A stretch of DNA of 64,000 bases from Azospirillum sp. OGB3 (GTDB lineage Bacteria > Pseudomonadota > Alphaproteobacteria > Azospirillales > Azospirillaceae): the NCBI RefSeq assembly GCF_014192915.1, contig NZ_JACHYN010000001.1:248001-312000 (forward strand). Direction: 5' to 3'. A program made the translations under genes and the position numbers. The notes beneath the pieces were generated by a model that made no database searches, was not told where the DNA came from, and saw only the letters and a program-made list of their open reading frames with translations. Below are positions 16,168 through 29,771 of the stretch, in pieces (within the stretch, counting starts at the first letter, position 1; each line of letters begins with the position of its first letter).

Positions 16168-17505
16168 TCACACCCCCGCGATCCTGGCGCCGACGCCGTT
16201 CATCAGACCGACGAAGCCGGGGAAGCTGGTGTCGATGAAGGCGCCGTCGTCCACCTGCACCGGCTCGGCCGTCGCCATGCCCAGCACCAGGAAGCTCATG
16301 GCGATGCGGTGGTCCATGGCGGTGGCGACGGTGGCGCCGCCCTGCGGCGGCTTGCCGGTGCCGTAGACGGTCAGGCTGTCGTCGGCCCCGACCTCGACCT
16401 TCACGCCGCACTTGGTCAGCCCGTCGGCGACCATGGCGAGGCGGTCGCTCTCCTTCACGCGCAGTTCCTTGAGGCCGAGCATGACGGTGGTGCCCTCCGC
16501 GCAGGCGGCGGCGGCGGCGAGGATCGGATACTCGTCGATCATGCTGGGGGCGCGGTCCGCCGGGACGACGATGCCCTTCAGCGGGCCGTGCTTCACCCGC
16601 AGGTCGGCCACCGGCTCGCCCGCCTCGTCGCGGCGGTTCTCGAAGGCGATGTTCGCGCCCATCTCGATCAGCGTGTCGTAGAGGCCGGTGCGGCGCGGAT
16701 TCATGCCGACACCGGGGAGCAGCAGCTCCGAGCCGGGGCGCAGCAGCGCCGCGACCGCCGGGAAGGCGGCGGAGCTGGGGTCGGCCGGCACGACGATCGC
16801 GCGCCCGGTCAGCTCCGGCTGGCCGAGGACAGACACGGCGAGCGCGCCGTCCTCCATCCGCTCGGTCGTCACGGTGGCGCCGAAATGGCGCAGCATCAGC
16901 TCGGTGTGGTCGCGGGTCGGCTCCGCCTCGATCACCGTGGTGGTGCCGGCGGTGTTCAGGCCGCAGAGGATGATCGCCGACTTCACCTGGGCGGAGGCCA
17001 CCGGCAGGCGGTACGTGATCGGCACGGTCCGGTCGCTGCCGACCACGGCCAGCGGCAGCCGCCCGCCGGAGCGTCCGACGAAGCGCGCGCCCATCTGCTC
17101 CAGCGGACCGGTCACGCGGGCCATCGGGCGCTTGTTCAGCGAGGCGTCGCCGGTGAAGACGCAGGTGATCGGGTGCGACGCGACGAGACCCATCAGCAGG
17201 CGGGCCGCCGTGCCGCTGTTGCCCATGTCGAGCACCTGCGCCGGTTCCGCCAGCCCACCCAGACCGACGCCGCGCACGCGCCACACTCCGTCCCCGCCGC
17301 GCTCCGCCTGGGCGCCGAGCAGGCGCATGGCGGCGGCCGTGTTCAGCACGTCCTCCCCTTCCAGCAGGCCGTGGATGACGGTTTCGCCCACCGCGACGGC
17401 GCCCAGCATCAGCGACCGGTGCGAAATCGACTTGTCGCCCGGCACGCGGATGGTGCCGGCCAGCGCGCCGGTGACGGATGAGCGAAGCGGCTTCGCCTGC
17501 AGCAT
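16168..17505 (-). CDS. aroA: 3-phosphoshikimate 1-carboxyvinyltransferase (EPSP synthase), class II type
   Basis: 445 residues. Joins shikimate-3-phosphate and PEP in aromatic amino-acid synthesis. [39 protein letters not shown] and [12 protein letters not shown] are all present and follow the class II (Agrobacterium CP4-like) pattern closely. In the loop that decides glyphosate response the sequence is GNSGTAARL: Gly98 stands where CP4 has Ala100, so natural insensitivity should not be assumed. ATG at 17505 follows GGGGAG by eight bases. Confidence 0.96.
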   Translation of the reverse strand: MLQAKPLRSSVTGALAGTIRVPGDKSISHRSLMLGAVAVGETVIHGLLEGEDVLNTAAAMRLLGAQAERGGDGVWRVRGVGLGGLAEPAQVLDMGNSGTAARLLMGLVASHPITCVFTGDASLNKRPMARVTGPLEQMGARFVGRSGGRLPLAVVGSDRTVPITYRLPVASAQVKSAIILCGLNTAGTTTVIEAEPTRDHTELMLRHFGATVTTERMEDGALAVSVLGQPELTGRAIVVPADPSSAAFPAVAALLRPGSELLLPGVGMNPRRTGLYDTLIEMGANIAFENRRDEAGEPVADLRVKHGPLKGIVVPADRAPSMIDEYPILAAAAACAEGTTVMLGLKELRVKESDRLAMVADGLTKCGVKVEVGADDSLTVYGTGKPPQGGATVATAMDHRIAMSFLVLGMATAEPVQVDDGAFIDTSFPGFVGLMNGVGARIAGV

Positions 17506-17592
17506 GGGAGGGCTCCCCAGACAAGAATGTGACCAGGGCGGAGTACCTAGCACAGCGGGAAGGGCGATGCGAGCGATGCGCGGTTCCCACGA

Positions 17593-19359
17593 TCAGTCGC
17601 CGACCGCCACCCCCTCGCGCCGGGTGTCCGCCCCGCCGGACAGCCCCTGCCCGGTCACCACGATCGCCTGGGTGCCGGAGGTCAGCTCCATCGCCTTGAC
17701 CGTGTGCCCCCGCGCCTCCAGCGCCGCGATCCAGCCCTCCGCCTCGGTGCCCTGCTCCAGCTCGGTCGGGCCGTTGCGGCTGCCGAAGTTGGGAATGTCC
17801 ACCGCCGCCTGCGGGTCGAGGCTCCAGTCGAGCAGCGCGACCAGCGTCTTGCCCACGTAATTGATGATGTTGCTGCCGCCCGGCGACCCCACCGAGGCCA
17901 CCAGGGCGCCGTCGCGGAAGACCAGGGTCGGCGCCATCGAGCTGCGCGGGCGCTTGCCCGGCTCCACCCGGTTGGCGACCGGCTTGCCGTCCTCCACGGG
18001 GGTGAAGGCGAAGTCGGTCAGCTCGTTGTTCAGCAGGAAACCGCGCACCATCAGGCGGGAGCCGAAGCCGTCCTCGATGGTGGTGGTCATGGCGACGGCG
18101 TTGCCGGCCCCGTCGACCACGGAGATGTGGCTGGTGCCATGCTCCTCGGCCTCGGCGAAGCCCCAGGCGCGGCCCTGGCGGAAGGGCGGCTCGCCCGGCT
18201 GGGCCTTGCCCATGGACCGCTCGCCGACCAGGGCGGCGCGGCTCGCCAGATAGCCGCGGTCGAGCAGCCCCTTCACCGGCACCGCCACGAAATCGGGGTC
18301 GGCGAGATAGAGGCCGCGGTCGGCGAAGGCGAGTCGCCCGGCCTCCGACAGCCAATGGGCGGCCAGCGCCGGATCGTTGCGGGTGGCGGCCATGTCGCGC
18401 CCTTCCAGGACGGCCAGCATCTGCAGCACCGCGACCCCGCCGGAGCTGGGCGGCCCCATGCCGCACAGGGTGTAGACACGGTAGGAACCGCAGACCGGCT
18501 CCCGCTCCTTCACCCGGTAGGCCTTCAGGTCGGCCTCGGTCATGTCGCCGGGGTTGGTGGGGTGGCCGGTCACCGCCTTGACGACGTCGGCGGCGATCGG
18601 ACCCTCGTAGAAGGCGGCGGAGCCCTTGTCGGCGATGGCCCGCAGCGTCGCCGCGAACTCCGGATTCCTCAGCACATGGCCGACCGGCCAGGGCGTGCCG
18701 TCCGGCTGATAGAAGTAGGCGCGGGCCCCGGGGTTGGCCGGCAGGTGCTTCTCCATCGCCAGCTGGCCGTTCAGCCGCGGGCTGACCGTGAAGCCGTCCT
18801 CGGCCAGCGCGATGGCGCGCTCGAACAGGCGGGGCCAGGGCAGTTTGCCGTGCGTGCGGTGCGCGTGCTCCAGCAGCATCACCGTGCCCGGCACCCCGAC
18901 CGACCGGCCGCCGACCACCGCGTCGTAGAAGGGCATCGGCTTGCCGTCCGCCCCCAGGAAGCGTTCGGGAGTCGCGGCGGCCGGCGCCGTCTCGCGCCCG
19001 TCGAGGGAGGTCACCGCCTTCGTTGCGGCGTCGTGATGGACCAGGAAGGCGCCGCCCCCGACTCCGGAGCTCTGCGGTTCCACAAGATTGAGGACGAGCT
19101 GCACGGCGATGGCCGCGTCCACCGCGCTGCCCCCCGCCCGCAGGATCTCGCGCCCGGCCTCCGCCGCCAGCGGATTCGCGGCGGCCACCATGTGGCGGGT
19201 GGCGGTGTCGACGCTGCGGCTGCCGCGCCCGGTCGCGCGCTCCGGCGCGAGGTCGCCGGCGGCGGACGGCGACGTCTGGGCCAGGGCCTCCAGCGGCAGC
19301 GCCGCCAGCAGGCCGGCGGACAGCAGCGCCCGCCAGCGGCGGGACAGCAGGATCGGCAT
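17593..19359 (-). CDS. ggt: Gamma-glutamyltranspeptidase
   Basis: 588 residues, periplasmic Ntn-hydrolase precursor. A signal peptide ([26 protein letters not shown]) is followed by the large subunit. The self-cleavage and nucleophile Thr lies in [16 protein letters not shown], after which the small subunit begins. The gamma-glutamate-binding Arg region LDGRETAP is present. It hydrolyses or transfers gamma-glutamyl groups of glutathione. ATG at 19359 has GGGAGGAA seven bases upstream. It sits between aroA and the FYDLN gene, which are usually direct neighbours, so it is probably an insertion into that block. Confidence 0.94.
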   Translation of the reverse strand: MPILLSRRWRALLSAGLLAALPLEALAQTSPSAAGDLAPERATGRGSRSVDTATRHMVAAANPLAAEAGREILRAGGSAVDAAIAVQLVLNLVEPQSSGVGGGAFLVHHDAATKAVTSLDGRETAPAAATPERFLGADGKPMPFYDAVVGGRSVGVPGTVMLLEHAHRTHGKLPWPRLFERAIALAEDGFTVSPRLNGQLAMEKHLPANPGARAYFYQPDGTPWPVGHVLRNPEFAATLRAIADKGSAAFYEGPIAADVVKAVTGHPTNPGDMTEADLKAYRVKEREPVCGSYRVYTLCGMGPPSSGGVAVLQMLAVLEGRDMAATRNDPALAAHWLSEAGRLAFADRGLYLADPDFVAVPVKGLLDRGYLASRAALVGERSMGKAQPGEPPFRQGRAWGFAEAEEHGTSHISVVDGAGNAVAMTTTIEDGFGSRLMVRGFLLNNELTDFAFTPVEDGKPVANRVEPGKRPRSSMAPTLVFRDGALVASVGSPGGSNIINYVGKTLVALLDWSLDPQAAVDIPNFGSRNGPTELEQGTEAEGWIAALEARGHTVKAMELTSGTQAIVVTGQGLSGGADTRREGVAVGD

Positions 19360-19564
19360 CGGTTCCTCCCCCATTATCATGGTATCCTTGGTGGCGGCCC
19401 GGCGGACCACCGCAGGGTGAAGTTTGGCACCGGCCGCCGGCCCTGCCACACCGCCGGCGACATTCAGCGAACTTTTTTTTGACAAGCGCCCGCTGGCGTG
19501 GCAAAGGGCGCGGCTTGCAATTCCCGAATTGGGCATTCCCTAGGAACGTGACGGAGGACGAGGC

Positions 19565-19960
19565 GTGGCCAAACCCGAATGGGGCGTCAAGCGCATCTGC
19601 CCGAGCTGTGGCGCGCGCTATTACGATCTGCGCAAGGACCCGCCGGTGTGCCCGAGCTGCGGAGCGCAGTTCGATCCCGAGGCGTTGCTGAAGTCCCGCA
19701 AGGCGCGCCCGGCGCCGGTCGACGATGTCAAGAAGGCCCCGGTGGTCTCCTCGGACGATGAGGAAACCGAGACCGAGAACGACGAGGAGTCGACGGAACT
19801 CGACGAGGTCGAGGACGACGTGACCGTCGACGACATCGAGGAAACCGACGAGACGCCCGAGGACGAGGACGATGTCCTGATCGAGGACACCTCGGAGCTG
19901 GGCGAGGACGACATGGACGAGGTCGTCGATGTCGAGGGCGAGGACGAGGAGGAGCGCTGA
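19565..19960 (+). CDS. TIGR02300 / FYDLN acid domain protein
   Basis: 131 residues, starting at GTG 19565 after GGAGGACGAGGC. The N-terminal 50 residues hold a four-Cys zinc-ribbon-like module: [17 protein letters not shown], then [12 protein letters not shown]. The rest is almost wholly Asp and Glu (residues about 60-131) and is surely disordered. The family is specific to alphaproteobacteria, without a known function. It typically neighbours aroA and a tRNA-Ala, as here. Confidence 0.9.
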   Translation: MAKPEWGVKRICPSCGARYYDLRKDPPVCPSCGAQFDPEALLKSRKARPAPVDDVKKAPVVSSDDEETETENDEESTELDEVEDDVTVDDIEETDETPEDEDDVLIEDTSELGEDDMDEVVDVEGEDEEER

Positions 19961-20103
19961 CCGGCGCTCCCCCTTTGGAAGACGGGGGCGGAGGGGCGGA
20001 AAAAAGGTGGGCGGGGCTGAATTTTTCTCTTGCATCAGCCCCCCGTCCTGACCAATATCCCGCTCCACCGAGGCAGGCCGCAAGGCTCGCCGCCCAGAGT
20101 TTC

Positions 20104-20179
<76 letters not shown>

Positions 20180-20184
20180 AACAC

Positions 20185-20225
20185 CCGAAGGGCCTGCGCG
20201 ACTCCGCGCGGGCCCTTCGGCGTTT
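20185..20225 (+). terminator. Terminator of tRNA-Ala
   Basis: CCGAAGGGCC (20185-20194) pairs perfectly with GGCCCTTCGG (20211-20220), with inner CGCG pairing, followed by CGTTT. It starts five bases after the tRNA. Confidence 0.75.
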
Positions 20226-20265
20226 CCGCCCCCCGTTTCCTCCCTTTCCGGCCGCCGTCATCGTC

Positions 20266-20279
20266 TTGACAGGCGTCAA
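20266..20279 (+). promoter_or_regulatory. FNR/Nnr-type dyad upstream of the DUF1858-like gene
   Basis: TTGACAGGCGTCAA is a perfect TTGAC-N4-GTCAA dyad (extended to 16 bp by flanking C and G). This is the form of operators for FNR/Dnr/NnrR regulators of the CRP superfamily. It lies 70 bp before the gene at 20350. The TTGACA could instead be a -35 hexamer. Confidence 0.5.
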
Positions 20280-20349
20280 GGAACGCTCTTTGGTCGGGCG
20301 GCACCGTCGGCTTCCGCCGATCCCCCTTCCCTCCCGCTTCGGACACGCC

Positions 20350-20628
20350 ATGGCCGACATCCTGATCGCCAACACCCTGACCGGCGACACCACCCTGGGC
20401 GCGCTGAACGCCGTCGATCCGGACGCCGTGAGCCGTCTGGCGCAGATCCACCCGGTCTTCAACCCCGGCGTCGGCGTGCCCGACAGCGCCAGCCTGGGCG
20501 ATCTCGCCAAGGCCACCGGCATCCCGCTGGACGTCCTGCTGGCCACCGCGCGCGGCGCCATCCACGTCACCGCCCCGGCCGGAGGCTGCGGCTGCGGAAG
20601 CGGCGGCTGCGGCACCCCCAAGCACTGA
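20350..20628 (+). CDS. Small DUF1858-like protein with Cys-rich C-terminus
   Basis: 92 residues. Residues about 10-70 (DTTLGALNAVDPDAVSRLAQ then LGDLAKATGIPLDVLLATAR) follow the helical layout of DUF1858/ScdA-N domains: a TLGxL opener, then an aliphatic segment and a LxxLAxxxGIxxxxLL closer. The usual central Cys is replaced by IHPVFNPGVG. The C-terminus GGCGCGSGGCG has four close cysteines that may bind a metal or cluster. Relatives occur in NO- and anaerobiosis-related genes, which fits the FNR-type dyad upstream. No strong ribosome site precedes the ATG. Function is unproven. Confidence 0.65.
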   Translation: MADILIANTLTGDTTLGALNAVDPDAVSRLAQIHPVFNPGVGVPDSASLGDLAKATGIPLDVLLATARGAIHVTAPAGGCGCGSGGCGTPKH

Positions 20629-20729
20629 GCCAAGCACTGGGCGCTTTCCCCCTCCCATTCGCGGCGCCGGTCCCCACCTGTTGGTGGCACCCACCATTGG
20701 GAACAGGCTTCGGGAACGGGAGGACAAGC

Positions 20730-21632
20730 ATGACGACGGCGCCAACATCGACCGAGTCTCCGGACGGCTGGCTGGAGACGGTGGTCGTTCCGCGCACCAG
20801 CGACATCGGCGGGTTCGAGGTGCGGCGCGCCCTGCCCTCCGTCCGCAAGCGGATGGTCGGGCCCTTCGTCTTCCTCGACCAGATGGGGCCGGCGATCCTC
20901 AAGGCCGGGGCGGGCATCGACGTGCGCCCCCACCCGCACATCGGGCTGGCCACCGTCACCTACCTGTTCGACGGCGAGATCCTGCACCGCGACAGCCTGG
21001 GCACCGTCCTGCCGATCCGGCCGGGGGCGGTGAACTGGATGACCGCCGGGCGCGGCATCGCCCATTCCGAACGCTCCGCCACCGACGAGCGCGGGCGCGA
21101 CCGGCTGCTGTCGGGCATCCAGTCCTGGGTCGCCCTGCCCAAGACCCATGAGGAGACCGACCCCGCCTTCGTCCATCTCGGCGCCGACGAGTTGCCGGTG
21201 GTGGAGGGCGAGGGCAAGCGGCTGCGCGTCGTCGCGGGCGAGGCGTACGGTGTACGTTCGCCCATGAACACGCTGTGGGACACGCTGTACGTCGATGCCT
21301 CGCTGGACGCCGGCGCCCGCCTGCCCATCGACCGCGAGACGGAGGAGCGGGCGCTCTACATCGCCGACGGCACCGTCACCATCCACGGCGACCGCTTCGA
21401 GTCCGGGCGCCTGCTGGTGCTGCGCCCCGGCGACGCGGTAACGGTGGAAGCCGAAACCGCCGCCCGCCTGATCCTGCTGGGCGGCGCCGTGATGGACGGC
21501 CCGCGCCACATCTGGTGGAACTTCGTCTCCAGCCGCCAGGACCGCATCGAGCAGGCCAAGGCCGAATGGCAGGCCGGACGGTTCGACGCCGTTCCCGGCG
21601 AGACGGAGTTCATTCCGCTTCCGGAACGGTGA
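20730..21632 (+). CDS. Pirin family protein (second copy)
   Basis: 300 residues. Bicupin with the metal-site pattern RPHPHIGLATVTYL and VNWMTAGRGIAHSERS, followed by a pirin C-terminal cupin (GRLLVLRPGDAVTVEAE). It is clearly diverged from the pirin at 1510-2358. The ATG at 20730 is preceded by GGGAGGACAAGC. It converges with the MoeA-fusion gene, overlapping its 3' end by 23 bp. Confidence 0.9.
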   Translation: MTTAPTSTESPDGWLETVVVPRTSDIGGFEVRRALPSVRKRMVGPFVFLDQMGPAILKAGAGIDVRPHPHIGLATVTYLFDGEILHRDSLGTVLPIRPGAVNWMTAGRGIAHSERSATDERGRDRLLSGIQSWVALPKTHEETDPAFVHLGADELPVVEGEGKRLRVVAGEAYGVRSPMNTLWDTLYVDASLDAGARLPIDRETEERALYIADGTVTIHGDRFESGRLLVLRPGDAVTVEAETAARLILLGGAVMDGPRHIWWNFVSSRQDRIEQAKAEWQAGRFDAVPGETEFIPLPER

Positions 21633-23592
21633 AGCCGAGCGCCGTCAGCCTCTCCCGCACCGCCGGATCGGCCAGCGCCGCCAGGAAGCGCTGGACCGCC
21701 GGCCGCTCCCGGCGGTCGTTGGGGATCACGAAGTCGTAATGCTCTGCCTGCAGGGGCAGGAAGCCCAGCCCGTAGAGCGTGGCGACGCTGTCGATGGCCA
21801 CACCCCAGTCGGCGCGGCCCTGGGCCACCGCCACCGCCACGGCGTTGTGCGACTTGGCCTGCGACCAGTAGCCGGTCGGGCGCGCGACCCCGAGCAGCCG
21901 GTCGGTCAGGATGCGCGTGCCGCTGCCGGCGTTGCGGTTGACCAGGATGCAATCGGGGTCCTGCGCCGCCGCCAGACCGGCCTCCTCGGCCGTTCTGCCT
22001 TCGAAACGAACGTCGCCCTTGCGGAAGACGATGCCCTGAAGGCGGCGGTAGCCGGTCACGAGGCCGAGCGCCGGGGTCAGGAAGGGGCGGTTGTACTCCC
22101 CGCTCTTCGGGTCCATCAGGTGGATGGCCGCCACGTCGCATTCGCCGCGCCGGGCGGCGGCGAGGCCGCCCATGGAACCGACGTTCAGCGCCTTGACCGT
22201 CAGCCCCTCCCCGACCAGTTGGCCGGTGATGGCGTCCAGCCCGACGCAATGGCTGCCGATCACGATCAGGTCGGCGGGGCGGGTGTCGCGCCCGATGCGC
22301 TGGACCGACACCGGGGTGCCGGCCTCCACCGCCTCCGCCTGCGGGTCGATGGCGATGAAGCCGTCCGCCGCGCTGAAGGCGGTCACGGCACCGGACCCCT
22401 TGGACAGGGGATAGGCCGCCAGAGCGCCGTCCGCCCCGCGCACCAGCGAGACCATCACATATTCGGTCCGGCCCCGTTCCGATCCCAACCGCATCGGCAC
22501 CGTCGCGTCCACGCTCTCCTTCGCTGCGGGCGGCAGGCCGGCCAGGGCGCGCAGCACCGGGGCGACGAACTCGTGGAAGGTGAACATGGCGGAGGTCGGG
22601 AAGCCGGGGAGGATCACCACCGGCTTGCCCTTCGTGACGGCCAGGCACAGAGGCTTGCCGGGCTTCAAGGCGACGCCGTGCGCAACGATTCCGGGATCGG
22701 TCAGGCGGCTGACGATGCGGTAGGACAGGTCGCCCGCACCCTTCGACGTGCCGCCCGACAGCAGAAGCGCGTCGCAGGCCAGACCCTGCTCGACCAGCGG
22801 GGCCAGTTCCACCTCGTCGTCGCGGGCGATGCCCAGCCGGACCGGCTCCCCGCCCAGCTCCTCCACCGCGGCGGCGAGGATGGCAGCGTTCGAATCATAA
22901 ACGGCGCCGGGACGGATCGGTTCGCCGGGGGTGACGATCTCGTCGCCGGTGGACAGGATCGCCACGCGGGGGCGGCGGACCACCGAAACATCGGCCCGCC
23001 CGATGGCCGCCAGAACGCCGATCTCGCGGGAGGTCAGCAGCTGCCCGCGGCGCATCACCGTCTCGCCGCGCCCGATGTCCGACCCGGCGGCGGCGACGAA
23101 GGCGCCGGGCACCACCGGCTTGCGGATCTCCACCAGAAGGGCGTCGCCCTCCTCATGCGACCCGGACCGCGACTCGGTGTGCTCGACCATCACCACGGCG
23201 TCGGCGCCGCGCGGCAGCATGCCGCCGGTGGCGAGCACCGTGGCCGTTCCGGGGGCGACGGTCAGCGATGGGACGCGCCCGGCGGACAGCACCTCCTCGT
23301 TCAGGCGCAGCACGACCGGCGTGTCCTCGCCCGCCCCCTGGGTGTCGGCGGCGCGCACCGCGAAGCCGTCCACCGAGGAGCGGTCGAAGCCGGGCACATC
23401 GACCTGCGCCACCACGTCGGCGGCCAACACACGGCCCAGCGCGGCGCCCAGCGGCACCGTCTCCGCCCCCTTGGGCGTCAGGTCGAGATGGCGGCGGAAG
23501 CGCGCCTCGGCCTCGTCGCGGCCCACCACCTCGAGAAACTGCTCCTGCCGGGCCGCCTGGGCGACAAAACGCCGGATGTCCTGGTTGGACAC
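21610..23592 (-). CDS. MoeA-type molybdopterin molybdotransferase fused to a periplasmic-binding-like domain
   Basis: 660 residues. Residues about 1-410 are a full MoeA: GVDGFAVRA-type RSSVDGFAVRA, ATGGMLPRGADAVVMVE, LLSGGTSKGAGDLSYRI and GVALKPGKPLCLA. Residues about 440-655 form a type 2 binding-protein fold (PBP_like, PF12727 type): VIGSHCVGLDAITGQLV, NRNAGSGTRILTD, and a closing RADWGVAIDSVA. MoeA inserts Mo or W into molybdopterin; the added domain may sense or deliver an oxyanion, as in the ModE/LysR-substrate-like sensors. It has no signal peptide, so it acts in the cytosol. GTG start at 23592 after GGGGGGAGGGG. It follows a second MoeA paralogue. Confidence 0.88.
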   Translation of the reverse strand: MSNQDIRRFVAQAARQEQFLEVVGRDEAEARFRRHLDLTPKGAETVPLGAALGRVLAADVVAQVDVPGFDRSSVDGFAVRAADTQGAGEDTPVVLRLNEEVLSAGRVPSLTVAPGTATVLATGGMLPRGADAVVMVEHTESRSGSHEEGDALLVEIRKPVVPGAFVAAAGSDIGRGETVMRRGQLLTSREIGVLAAIGRADVSVVRRPRVAILSTGDEIVTPGEPIRPGAVYDSNAAILAAAVEELGGEPVRLGIARDDEVELAPLVEQGLACDALLLSGGTSKGAGDLSYRIVSRLTDPGIVAHGVALKPGKPLCLAVTKGKPVVILPGFPTSAMFTFHEFVAPVLRALAGLPPAAKESVDATVPMRLGSERGRTEYVMVSLVRGADGALAAYPLSKGSGAVTAFSAADGFIAIDPQAEAVEAGTPVSVQRIGRDTRPADLIVIGSHCVGLDAITGQLVGEGLTVKALNVGSMGGLAAARRGECDVAAIHLMDPKSGEYNRPFLTPALGLVTGYRRLQGIVFRKGDVRFEGRTAEEAGLAAAQDPDCILVNRNAGSGTRILTDRLLGVARPTGYWSQAKSHNAVAVAVAQGRADWGVAIDSVATLYGLGFLPLQAEHYDFVIPNDRRERPAVQRFLAALADPAVRERLTALGFTVPEAE

Positions 23593-23619
23593 GCCCCTCC
23601 CCCCTTCATTCGATGCCGT

Positions 23620-24852
23620 TCAGAGACTTGTACCGTCAAAACAGCGCAGGGTCACGGTGGCCCCGGCGGGGACGCCCTCGCTTTCCGCAGGGATCAGGAC
23701 GTAGCCGTCGGCCAGCACCGCCCCGGACAGACCCGGCCGGTGCGGGGAGGCGACCGGTTCGACCATCCCGTCCGCCGTCCAGCGCACGCGGTGGAGTTCG
23801 GTGCAACCGATCTCCGACACCAGCTTGCGCACCGCCACGGCGGGGACCGCCGGATGCGAAAGAGCCGGGTCCCGCCCGGCCAGACGGCGCACCGCCCGCC
23901 CGGCCAGCAGCTCATAGGCCGCCAGGCAGGCCATCGGCTCGCCGGGCAGCAGGACGGCGGGCACGCCGCCGGCCGTCCCCAGCGCCGCCGAATCGCCGGG
24001 ACGCAGGGCCACGCCATGCAGGGCCAACGTCCCCGCGTCGGCCAGCGCCAGCGGAGCCACATCGTCCTCTCCCACCCCGGTGCGCCCGGCGGAGATCAGC
24101 AGGTCGGCGCCGGGGGCCGCGTAGGCGGCGGCCAGCGCGGCGCGGTCCGCCGGCAGCGGCCCGACCAGTTCCACCACGCCGCCATCGCGCGCCACCAGCG
24201 CGGTCAGCATGGCGCCCAGCGTTTCGGGGCCGGAGCGCGGTCCCCCGGCCAGCACGACGCGCACCCGCGGTCGGGCGCCGACCGGCAGCGTGTCGATCCC
24301 CAGCGCCGCGAACAGCCCAAGGTCCTGTGGGCGCAGCCGGTGCCCGGCCTTCAGCAGGACCGTCCCGGCGCGCAGGCCTTCGCCCCGCCGCTCCACCCCG
24401 TCGCCGGGGGCGGCGCTGCCCAGCGCCTCGATGAAGGGACCATCGGCCTGCAAGGCCTCGACGGGCAGCACCGCGTCGGTCCCCGGCGGCATCGGCTCAC
24501 CCGCCGCGACCGTCACGGCGCCGGGCAGCGGAACCGGGTTGTAGGAGCCGGCGCCCAGCGTGTCGCTGGAGGCCACCGCCACCCCGTCGCGGGCGGCCCG
24601 GTCGGCGGGTGGCCAATCCCCCGGCACGGTCACCGGCGCGGCGAGGACCACGCCCTGCGCCAGCGTCGCGGCGAGGTCGGCCGGAGCCACGGCGTGCGGC
24701 GGCAGCGGGCGAATGGTGGCGTCGATCCAGCTTTCCATCACCGGCAGGGCGGCACGGCTGGAAAAGCCGCGCCCGCGGACGTCGGACGGAGTCGCGGAAT
24801 TGGGAGGCCGGTCCCCGGTCGCGCGGTCGTCTCCCGCTCTGGCCGAACTCAT
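23620..24852 (-). CDS. Diverged MoeA family protein
   Basis: 410 residues, MoeA-like across its length (PADRAARDGVAVASSDT, PPGTDAVLPVEAL, LLPGEPMACLAAYELLAG). Key motifs differ from the catalytic form: SAGRTGVGEDD in place of SGGxSxGxxD, and GVALRPGDSAALG in place of V-x-x-KPGKP. It may thus be a non-catalytic partner or have a changed metal specificity. Its stop is 27 bp before the start of the MoeA-fusion gene, so the two are an operon. Such tandem pairs are known in other alphaproteobacteria, with no settled function. Confidence 0.8.
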   Translation of the reverse strand: MSSARAGDDRATGDRPPNSATPSDVRGRGFSSRAALPVMESWIDATIRPLPPHAVAPADLAATLAQGVVLAAPVTVPGDWPPADRAARDGVAVASSDTLGAGSYNPVPLPGAVTVAAGEPMPPGTDAVLPVEALQADGPFIEALGSAAPGDGVERRGEGLRAGTVLLKAGHRLRPQDLGLFAALGIDTLPVGARPRVRVVLAGGPRSGPETLGAMLTALVARDGGVVELVGPLPADRAALAAAYAAPGADLLISAGRTGVGEDDVAPLALADAGTLALHGVALRPGDSAALGTAGGVPAVLLPGEPMACLAAYELLAGRAVRRLAGRDPALSHPAVPAVAVRKLVSEIGCTELHRVRWTADGMVEPVASPHRPGLSGAVLADGYVLIPAESEGVPAGATVTLRCFDGTSL

Positions 24853-24883
24853 GGATGCACCCGTGATGCCTCAGGTCGACCCC

Positions 24884-25804
24884 TTATACCGCAACCTCGA
24901 CACCGCCGCTGCACACACGGTTGCGGCCTGCCCGCTTGGCCTCGTAGAGCAGGCCGTCGGCCAACTGGGTCAGCCGGTCGGGCGTGTCGTCCAGCAGCGG
25001 CCGGGCGGTGGCGACGCCCAGGCTGATGGTGATGTGGTCGGCGACATGGGACACCGCGTGGGGCAGGCGCCGCTCGGCCACCGTCTGGCGCAGGCGTTCG
25101 GCAACCTTGACCGCTCCGTCCTCGTCGGTTTCGGGAAGCAGGCAGACGAACTCCTCGCCGCCGTAGCGGGCGATCAGGTCGCCCGGCCTCATCATCTGCC
25201 CGACCAGAAGCTGGGCCACGGCGCGCAGGCATTCATCGCCGGCCTGATGACCGTAATGGTCGTTGTAAGGCTTGAACTGGTCGACATCGAGCATGATCAG
25301 CGACAATGGAAGCTGCACCCGCCCACAGCGCCGCCATTCGCGCAGCAGCACCTCGTCGAATCGGCGGCGGTTGGCGATCCCGGTCAGGCCGTCGTTGAAG
25401 GACAGGGTGCGCAGCAGGTCGGTCTGCCGTTTCAGCAGCAGATGGTTGCGCACCCGCGCCTTGACGATCGGCGGGCTGATCGGCTTGGAGATGAAGTCGA
25501 TGGCGCCGACCTCAAGCCCGTAGGTCTCGTCCTCCACCTCGCTCTTGGCCGAGATGAAGATGACCGGGATGTCGCGGGTGATCGGATCGGTCTTGAGGCG
25601 GGAACAAACCTCGTAGCCGTCCATGCCCGGCATCATGATGTCCAGCAGTACGAGATCGGGCAGCCGGGACTGTGCCAGCTCCAGCGCCTTCGCACCGTCG
25701 GTCGCGAAATAGATATCGTGCTCGTCCTTCAGGATACGGCTCAGCACGTGCACGTTTGACGGGATGTCGTCAACCACCAGGATCTTGGAGCGTGCATCGG
25801 TCAT
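24884..25804 (-). CDS. PleD-like response regulator diguanylate cyclase (REC-GGDEF)
   Basis: 306 residues from the ATG at 25804, preceded by AGGAACC. An N-terminal receiver ([14 protein letters not shown]; phospho-acceptor Asp55 in [15 protein letters not shown]; Lys in ISKPIS) is followed by GGDEF with intact GGEEF (215-219) and an I-site RPGD (206-209). Phosphorylation should switch on c-di-GMP synthesis. It is the last gene of an operon with two hybrid kinases, which are its likely phosphate source. Confidence 0.92.
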   Translation of the reverse strand: MTDARSKILVVDDIPSNVHVLSRILKDEHDIYFATDGAKALELAQSRLPDLVLLDIMMPGMDGYEVCSRLKTDPITRDIPVIFISAKSEVEDETYGLEVGAIDFISKPISPPIVKARVRNHLLLKRQTDLLRTLSFNDGLTGIANRRRFDEVLLREWRRCGRVQLPLSLIMLDVDQFKPYNDHYGHQAGDECLRAVAQLLVGQMMRPGDLIARYGGEEFVCLLPETDEDGAVKVAERLRQTVAERRLPHAVSHVADHITISLGVATARPLLDDTPDRLTQLADGLLYEAKRAGRNRVCSGGVEVAV

Positions 25805-25857
25805 GGTCGGTTCCTGGAGAACGGTTTCCCGAAAGGCGGTGGTCGGAGTGATACGGG

Positions 25858-29766
<3,909 letters not shown>

Positions 29767-29771
29767 GGTAA

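Noticed and set aside
15488..20083. Open reverse frame of over 1500 codons spanning ggt, aroA and cmk
   Set aside because: Only its last 224 codons (cmk) encode a real protein; the rest is out of frame with ggt and aroA and Arg/Gly-rich, as expected in high-GC DNA.
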